The position numbers and the translations under genes were made by a program. A model generated the notes under the pieces. The model had not been told where the DNA came from, did no database searches, and was given only the letters and a program-made list of their open reading frames with translations. From Dipteris shenzhenensis (Eukaryota; Polypodiophyta; Polypodiopsida; Gleicheniales): a DNA stretch of 64,000 bases. The stretch lies in the NCBI GenBank assembly GCA_047967505.1, contig CM106539.1. The stretch is one strand, 5' to 3'. Each line of letters opens with the position of its first letter. Within the stretch, counting starts at the first letter, position 1. Positions 58,072-64,000 of the stretch are shown here, one piece after another.

Positions 58072-58557
58072 GCCCACGAGAAAATGATTGATATTCTTGA
58101 CTAACAGGTCATTGAATAGTTGCTGCTGTTTTTTTTTAAAAAAAATGACAGAACAGTCATTTTCAGGACTGAATATCTCTTTCCTGGTGCGGAATTGCAC
58201 TTTGTGCCGAACTGGAAAGTTGTAGTTCACTGAACATACTACAACTTTGCTTTTGGAAGCAAGTTGATCCGGTATAAGCTGCAGGAGTTACAGCCTCTGC
58301 AAAACCCCAAATAGTTGCAGTCTACTGTCTATCTGTGACCAATGTGCAGGAAGCTATTTTTCAGGTGAGAATATCTGAGAATCCACAAGGATTTGGCTCT
58401 TGAGGTCAACTGACAAGTTGTAGATCTTTCTACCAGCTACAACTTTGCTGTTTACAGCTTTGGCATCCGGTCTTTCAGTGAAAAGATATCGCTGTTCAAA
58501 TACAGGGACAGCGTGTTATTTTGCCCAAAGTGGCTGTGAGGTATTGTTGTAGGAATT
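58072..58557. repeat. Right arm of the 486-bp inverted repeat
   Basis: It is the reverse complement of 56959-57444. It ends at GGAATT (58557), exactly where copia RNase H coding sequence begins (G-I-P-Y-A-S-A). Confidence 0.95.
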
Positions 58558-59595
58558 CCGTATGCTTCAGCTTGTGGCAGTCTCATGTATGCCATGGTTG
58601 CTACCAGACCTGATATTGCGTTTGCAGTGGGAGTGGTTAGCAAGTATATGGCAAATCCAGGCAAGAAGCATTGGAATGCAGTGAAAGGTATCATGAGATA
58701 CCTGAAGGGCACACAGGAGTTGTGCATATGCTTTGGCAAGCGAGATGCAAAGGTGCATGGTTATGTGGATTCAGATTTTGCTGGTCATCCAGATAACCGG
58801 AAGTCTACTACCTGTTATGCTCTAGCCGAGATAGCATGACCTCGGATAGATCGGTGGGCATTTTCTCTTAGATGACCAACTTTTGTAATAGTTAATGTAC
58901 GTAATTAAAATGGTCAAGAGAAGTAACTGCCAAGGTCCTAGGTGAGGGCGGAATGGCATTGACTAGATAGTTCTGAGTGCTAAGGCCTAGGTGCACCTAA
59001 ATGTGCAATAATGCCAAGGGGCAAGTGGGTTTTAATGTGCCCCAAGAGAGGGGTAAAAAGGTGCACCAAGTGGAGAGGCCAAAATGCTGACATTTGGCAA
59101 GGAGAACTATCTAGGGAATTGAGGGTCTCATGGATAAGTATGAAGGAAAATAACGAAGAAAATGTACGTAATATGACGAAGGGTGTTGACACTACCGGTT
59201 ATGTTTATACATTCACTGGAGGTGCAGTGTCATGGATGTCAAGGATGCAGCAGTGCATAGCCTTGTCTACCACGGAAGCTGAATATATTGCAGCCACAGA
59301 GGCATGCAAGGAGGCCTTATGGTTATCTCAGCTAGTGGGAGATTTGGGCATTACAGGTGATATTCCATTGTTGCATTGTGACAGTCAAAGTGCTATTCAG
59401 TTGGCACACAATCCTGTCTTTCATGCAAAGACAAAGCACATTGATGTGAAGTATCACTTCATCAGGGAGGTGATAGATGATAAGCTGATTCAGCTTGTCA
59501 AGATTCACACAGATGATAATCCAGCAGATCTGTTGACAAAAGGCTTGCCTGCAGAGCGGTTTGCACATTGCCGACAGTTGATGGGTATAGGTTGA
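58558..59595 (+). pseudogene. Ty1/copia RT-RNase H C-terminal part, interrupted by an insert
   Basis: It opens with I-P-Y-A-S-A-C-G-S-L-M-Y and T-R-P-D-I-A-F, the conserved entry to copia RNase H, then V-D-S-D-F-A-G at about 58768. At R-K-S-T-T (about 58803) the frame breaks into an insert of about 372 bp. It resumes at T-T-G-Y-V near 59190 and runs through S-T-T-E-A-E-Y, the catalytic-region C-D-S-Q-S-A-I and K-H-I-D-V-K-Y-H-F to N-P-A-D-L-L-T-K and the stop at 59593. The 3' segment is well preserved. Gag, integrase and most of the RT are missing, having been replaced by the inverted-repeat arm. Confidence 0.9.
58824..59195. other. Insert within copia RNase H, flanked by short direct repeats
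   Basis: ACTACCTGTTATG (about 58807-58819) and ACTACCGGTTATG (about 59189-59204) flank about 370 bp with no coding relation to copia. Inside, AATGTACGTAAT occurs near both ends (58894 and 59160). There are no obvious terminal inverted repeats or poly(A), so the class of insert is unknown. Confidence 0.6.
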
Positions 59596-59628
59596 GCCTC
59601 ATTTATTTTACTTGAGGGCATATTGCCT

Positions 59629-59900
59629 TTAAGTGGGAGGTTGTTGGGGTAAAGGCACTATGGCCACCCAAGTACAGTTAGTACACTTAGTACTTTATTT
59701 ATTAAGTACACTAAGTACACCGTACTTAGTGTTGTAACCTTATCCTTTCATATAAAAGGTTGACTGTGTGCTAGGGGAGGTACACACATACATTTTATCC
59801 CCACACTTCTTGTGTCTTATCTTGCTTGTGTGTGTCGGTGTGCTCCCACTCTCCCCTTCCACACTGTAGCCGCTCCACACGGGCCCACTCTGTATCCGAC
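59629..59900 (+). repeat. Polypurine tract and 3' LTR of the plus-strand copia element
   Basis: AAGTGGGAGG (59630-59639) precedes an LTR that starts TGTTGGGGTAAAGG at 59642. TATA-like CATATAAAAGG lies at about 59751, and overlapping TTAGTAC/GTACTTAG repeats occupy 59678-59733. The LTR is cut off by LINE sequence somewhere in 59840-59940, so its true end is not visible. Confidence 0.75.
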
Positions 59901-60830
59901 AAGTCTGGCCCCCAACAAGGACTGTCGTACATCCCTTGGTGCGTGGATCCTGAAAGTGTGAGCGGAAGCACTGCCTCTCTAGCTTGGCCAATGAGGCATA
60001 CCCTCTACTCAAGCGTGCCTGCATCGCGGGTCTCATAGTGAAGCTCGGTCCGGAGAAGATAACCCCAAGATAAGTGTATGATGAAACTATCTCAACAGAT
60101 GACCCCGCAAATGTGAACTGCTCCTGACGCATGATGGCTCGAGATGTATTGAAGATCATGACCTTGGTTTTACCCAGGTTGACCTTCAAATCATGAGACT
60201 CACAAAAGGACTGTAGTGCGTCTAGGTGTCTCTGCAGCCCCTCTGCTGAGGAAGACAAGAGAGCCATGTCATCTGCATAGAGCAAAATCTGGATCAGCGT
60301 GCCTGCAAGAGAGCAACCTACACCCCCCTGTGTCTGCATCACTGTCTCAAGCTCGTCAATGTAGAGGCCAAACAAGGTAGGCGACAAAGGACACCCTTGT
60401 TTGACCCCGATGGTACTCATGATCTCGTCTGTCCATCCGGATCCTATCCGAACTCTGCCAGAAACTCTCTCGTAAAGTGCCATGACAGCCCAAATGATCT
60501 CCTGGATATAACCCAAGTTCTGTAGGTGCCGTATGAGGCGGGCTCTCGGGACTGTGTCAAATGCCTTGCGAAAATCCACAAAGCAACAATAAACCCTCTG
60601 CTTCCGTGATCTCGCCTTCTCGATGATACATCTGAGCGTCAGAATGTGGTCCATGGTTCCATGATCACGCCGGAATCTGGCCTGTCCTGCTGCTCTGAGT
60701 CCTCGACACTCTGCAAGTCTGCTAACCTCGGAGTCAAGTACTGATGCATAAATCTTGGACATGACATGTCCAATCATAATGGTCCTGTAGTTCTCTGGGC
60801 TCATGGGATCCCATATGTGTATCTCTCTGC
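59900..60830 (-). pseudogene. LINE reverse transcriptase, 5'- and 3'-deleted
   Basis: The minus-strand frame 60804-59740 (354 codons) starts within the RT (N-Y-R-T-I, then Q-A-R-F-R). It shows F-V-D-F-R-K-A-F-D-T at residues 75-84, G-V-K-Q-G-C-P-L-S-P-T-L-F at 133-145 and the catalytic YADD at 60268-60279. This is the non-LTR RT pattern, unlike the copia and gypsy RTs nearby. Similarity fades after about residue 290 (near 59935), and the remaining residues lie in copia LTR sequence. The RNase H or zinc-finger tail is missing. The RT would prime from nicked target DNA, but this copy is incomplete. Confidence 0.9.
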
Positions 60831-61080
60831 TCTACTGAAATGATCCCCCGAAGTGTGGATCTGAAAAGGACTGCAACTCCACCTGAACCTTGAACTCCTC
60901 CTGTACCCCTCGTCTCATCTCTGTAGGCAGACTCCCATGTATATTTGCTGACTATTGGGAGAGGGCGCTCTGGACTCTGATGTGTCTCTGTATAGAAGAC
61001 TATGTCGTGGCTTGTATAGGATTCCGAGAAGTTCCCTGGTTGTGACCATAAGGTACCATTACAGTTCCAAATGGTGCAGG
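60831..61080 (-). pseudogene. LINE endonuclease N-terminal part
   Basis: On the minus strand the apurinic-like (EEP) endonuclease begins with I-W-N-C-N-G (about 61055-61072), and the catalytic glutamate motif F-Y-T-E-T-H is at about 60980-60997. G-G-V-A-V-L-F-R follows near 60870. The frame stops near 60837 and RT sequence starts by 60804, so the C-terminal half of the endonuclease and the start of the RT have been deleted. Confidence 0.8.
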
Positions 61081-61120
61081 ACAGGGTCTCGGATATCTGA
61101 GTCTCATAGGTCCCGCTTTC

Positions 61121-62448
61121 CTATGTAGGGGAGGGGGCAGGTGTCCTACGGGGGCCTGTAAGAAGTCGTCCCTCTCGTACCACTGCCCACTTTCCCTCCT
61201 TTCGGGCCTGATTCTGCTGCTGCAGCAAAGAGCGCCTCTCCTCAACCTGTAGAGGTGTGAGATCCTCATCCATAGAGATCGCTGGCTGATCTCGAAGGAC
61301 TGACCTGCGTCGTAGAGCTGAAAGTCGCGCCTGATTGTCATGAAATCGTATGATCAGGGGTTGCTCTCGGTTGGGATCTCTCCCCACCCGCCATGCCCTC
61401 TCTATCCTGTGCTTAGCCACACCCAGGGTAGCGGTCACGAACGCAGTCGCATCTACCATGGGTGTAGCCTCAATGCGTGGGATCCCGCGTACTCTGATGT
61501 TGAGAGCCTTACTGGCTCTCTGCTGCTGCTCCATGAGGGTAGCCGAAACGGTGACCCTTGCGGGTTTCCGTTTGGCCACGTCAACCCATCTGGAAGTCTC
61601 CTCAATAGCATATTGCATGCTCGCAATCTGTGCCTCGACCACCGGGGTACTCCCTGGGACAGTGTGTATGGCTGTGACCTCCTGTCGGAGCTGCATGATA
61701 TCCTGTCTGAGTCCCTGAATAAGATCCGCCTGCTCCTGAATGGCCCTAGCCTGCTCCTGTATGATGCGGCTCTGCTTCTGGTTGAAGCGGACCTGCTCCC
61801 ATGCGAAGCGAGCCAGCTCCATCTCACGCTCACAAAAATTGTGTATCTCCGTGAGTAGGGTCTCACGGGCCTCTGGTGTGTCAGTCCACCCATGTCCATG
61901 CTAAAATTGTGGTGCCTGTGGCATGAAAGAGTGGGACTGAGTACGAAAACTAGACGGTGGCCGAGAGAGGAACGGAGATGACAGTGGAATGGGTGAGGCA
62001 GTCCCAACGGGGTGTGGGAGGATGGGCTGACTGAGAGGGAGAGGGGAGAGTGAAGCATAATGCGGCATAGTGTATGACACCTCGGAAGTAGGTGTCAAAA
62101 GCTGTGTGAGAGCTGTAACAGGAGAAGAGGGAAAGGGAACAACAACCGGCGCCATGGGCATGAGTATGTCACTGATCGTAGATGTAGATGCAGCTGAGAC
62201 TGGAACTAGAGCTAGGCCTGAAGCGGGGACTGAAGTCGAAGTAGAGATAGAGATAGAGGGAGCTGAGGTTGGAGCTGAAAACGAAACTGGCACTGTAGCG
62301 GGAGTTGAGGTTGAGGTTGAGGTAGAGATAGATGCTGAAGAAGCTGAGGTGGCTCCTAATTTGCCTTGCTGTTTACCCCGAGTCCACTTCGGTTGTAACG
62401 TGTGTTCACATCCTCCAAATTCAGTTGTGTCGTTTGCTTTTTGTTGTT
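61121..62448 (-). pseudogene. LINE ORF1 (coiled coil plus RRM-like)
   Basis: One minus-strand frame is open from about 62448 to the stop at 61121, broken only by a TAG at 61901-61903. The N-terminal part is serine/threonine/proline-rich. A long glutamine-rich coiled coil (about 61650-61800: repeated I-Q-E-Q-A) precedes an L1-ORF1-like RRM region (L-N-I-R-V-R-G-I-P at about 61490, then R-A-W-R-V and I-I-R-F). ORF1 proteins bind the LINE RNA. It ends about 50 bp before the endonuclease start. The initiating ATG is unclear. Confidence 0.8.
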
Positions 62449-62700
62449 GTTGTTATTTTCGTCTTTCTTGGCTTTGTCCCCCATTCTCTTGGGGTGCGGA
62501 TGCAGATCGTAGTGTTAATGTTCAACTGAGAGCAGGAGCAGCAGTTCCCCCCCCATAATGGGAGGCACGTCCAGTGCAAGGTGGTGGAGAGGTAGTGCGG
62601 AAGCCTGAAGTGGAGAGGCAGCCAAGAGGTGGAGAAGAAGGAGGCCCCTTACGAAAATGAGACCCCAAAAAAAGAAAAAGAAAAAAAAAAGGGTAGCGGG
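62449..62700. other. LINE 5' region with a poly-purine/A block
   Basis: On the plus strand this holds (TTG)n at about 62440-62455 and an A-rich block at about 62665-62692. It is probably the untranslated upstream part of the minus-strand LINE. No gene is supported. Confidence 0.45.
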
Positions 62701-63105
62701 GATCGAAAGGGGGGGGGTGCGGTTAGCTGCAGCTGCAGCAGTGCCCAAGCGGGGGGGTATCGGGGGGGGGGGGTAGCGGAGGGCTGAGCGGGGGGTAGCG
62801 GGGGGGCTGAGAGCGGGAGGGCTGAGCGGGGGGCTGAGCGAGGGCTGAGCGGGGGGCTGAGAGCGGGAGGGCTGAGCGGGGGGCTGAGAGCGGGAGGGCT
62901 GAGCGAGGGCTGAGCGGGGGGGCTGAGAGCGGGAGGGCTGAGCGGGGGGCTGAGCGAGGGCTAAGAGCGGGGGGGGGGGGGCTGAGCGAGGGCTAAGAGC
63001 GGGGGGGGCTGAGCGGGGGACTGAGAGCGGGGGGGGCTGAGCAGGGGGGGCTGAGAGCGGGAGGGCTGAGCGGGGGGCTGAGAGCGGGGGGGGCTGAGCG
63101 GGAGT
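62700..63105. repeat. G-rich minisatellite (GGGGGGCTGAGAGCGGGAGGGCTGAGC)
   Basis: About twenty imperfect units of GCTGAG(AG)CG with runs of 3-12 G on the plus strand. Unit lengths alternate between about 13 and 27 bp. Many GGG runs on one strand give strong potential for four-stranded DNA. Confidence 0.95.
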
Positions 63106-63453
63106 TAGTTAAAAGATGATGATTGGAGCGAGATTAAGGGCCGGTGGGACCAGATCCAGGGAGACTCCCACACTAGTCGGGAGCGGAGGAAGAGATTCTT
63201 ATGCACCTAGGACCAGTAGAACCTTTTCTTCTATCGCACGAGTTTCGAACTTCGTTGGGATTTCACACATCGTGTGTGACTGTTTGCCACTCATCTGCTT
63301 ATTCTGCCCTAACATGCTTGTATTTAGTGGTTTTGGTTTGTTGAGGGATAGTACCCCTAGGATGGCGTCTAGCTGCCTCCCCCCCTTTTGTACTTTCATA
63401 TTTTTTCATTTATTCTCAATAATATAATCAGGCCTACTTTTCATCACAAAAAA
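63106..63453 (+). other. Possible 3' tail of a second LINE
   Basis: A T-rich stretch (63395-63420), AATAATATAATCAGG and a terminal A6 run (63448-63453) resemble the 3' untranslated tail of plant LINEs on the plus strand. No coding part is attached, so this is tentative. Confidence 0.3.
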
Positions 63454-63918
63454 GGATTAACATAGGGCTGTTGTACAAGTCTAGTGTTACGAGTCTGAAT
63501 TCTATGATTAATATGGTATGGTTTCCAAGTGGTTTCCAAGCAAGTGTATGCCATACATAGACCCAGATTTGCCTTGGTTTCTTTTCCTTAGAATAAACTG
63601 CAGTTGACTTAAGCTCATGATTAGGATTAACATGGGGTTGTTGTACGAGTCTGGTGTTACGAGTCTGAATTCTGTGATTTATATGGTATGGTTTCCAAGC
63701 AAGTGTATGCCATACAGACACCCATATTTGCCTTGGTTTCTTTCCCTTACAATAAACTATAGTAGACTTAAGATCATGATTAGGATGAACATAGGACTGC
63801 TGTACGAGTCTGGTATGGTTTCCAAGTGGTTTCCAAGCAAGTGTATGCCATACAGAGACCACATTTGCCTTGGTTTTTGTCAATTATAATAAAGTGCAGT
63901 TGACTTAAGATCATGAAT
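63454..63918. repeat. Satellite array, three units of about 137-170 bp
   Basis: Units start at 63454 (170 bp), 63624 (159 bp) and 63783 (about 136 bp). All share GGAT(T/G)AACAT, TATGGTTTCCAAG, GTGTATGCCATACA and TTTGCCTTGGTTT. The third lacks the TGTTACGAGTCTGAATTCT block. Open frames through the array on both strands are products of the repeat. Position next to telomeric DNA suggests a subtelomeric satellite, but the array is too short to be sure. Confidence 0.92.
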
Positions 63919-64000
63919 GTGCTTGTCTGAATCCCTCTGGAAGTACAAGTCTATTTCTTTTCTATGCACAACAACTATGTCTCTCTTTACATGTATCTGT
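63919..64000. other. No feature seen at the right edge
   Basis: The final 82 bases show no repeat unit or coding signal that I can support. Confidence 0.4.

Noticed and set aside
62070-62558. Plus-strand glutamate/valine-rich open frame
   Set aside because: It is the complement of the serine/threonine-rich part of LINE ORF1 on the minus strand.
63434-63889. Open frames through the right-edge satellite on both strands
   Set aside because: They repeat with the satellite unit and encode no known domain.
1-64000. tRNA or rRNA genes
   Set aside because: I looked for tRNA-like A/B boxes and conserved rRNA words and saw none that I could support; the tRNA-Met matches are primer-binding sites of 12-14 bases only.

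Overview
The window is the left end of a plant chromosome. It opens with about 14.5 kb of Arabidopsis-type telomeric repeat (C-rich strand CCCTAAA), followed by about 49 kb of subtelomere made almost wholly of dead or defective mobile elements. The repeat type, an endogenous caulimovirid (a pararetrovirus family of vascular plants), Ty1/copia and Ty3/gypsy elements primed by initiator tRNA-Met, a Helitron-like Rep/helicase remnant and a plant-style LINE together point to a vascular plant. No convincing intact host gene is visible, so the lineage cannot be narrowed further.

Layout. 1-15361: telomeric DNA whose orientation flips three times (near 14547, 14763 and 15288), two of the flips at the same AAACCGGTTT-like palindrome. 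15362-22589: a degraded caulimovirid provirus (movement protein, coat protein and zinc finger, protease, RT, RNase H, then promoter, leader and tRNA-Met primer site), followed by a rearranged second piece of coat-protein gene and leader. 22584-22752: more telomeric repeat, so the virus lies between telomeric tracts that point toward it from both sides. 22753-24150: an unrecognised gene-like fragment. 24400-26560: a decayed copia element. 26843-28526 (minus): a Helitron Rep/helicase remnant. 28527-36431: mostly anonymous DNA with a 39-bp telomeric island, a possible kinase fragment, a gag fragment and two tandem duplications. 36432-39240 (minus): an LTR, a copia gag remnant and a hAT/DUF659-like fragment.

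39246-48450 is a clean nested insertion. A non-autonomous LTR element (1.27-kb LTRs, only 560 bp of internal DNA, perfect CATTT target duplication) carries in its 5' LTR a Ty3/gypsy element (40445-46529, 5-bp CACAC/CACAT duplication) that has lost its integrase. 48456-53100 holds duplications, a TATA-bearing minisatellite region and a short copia fragment. 53100-59900 holds two related copia elements pointing away from each other around a near-perfect 486-bp inverted repeat. The minus-strand one keeps a 1070-codon open frame although much of its RT is gone. 59900-62450 (minus) is a LINE with ORF1, a partial endonuclease and RT. The window closes with a G-rich minisatellite (62700-63105) and three copies of a roughly 160-bp satellite (63454-63918).

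There is no operon or pathway here. The parts relate by insertion history: telomere rearrangement and viral capture at the distal edge, nested retrotransposition in the middle, and inverted or deleted copia and LINE copies proximally.
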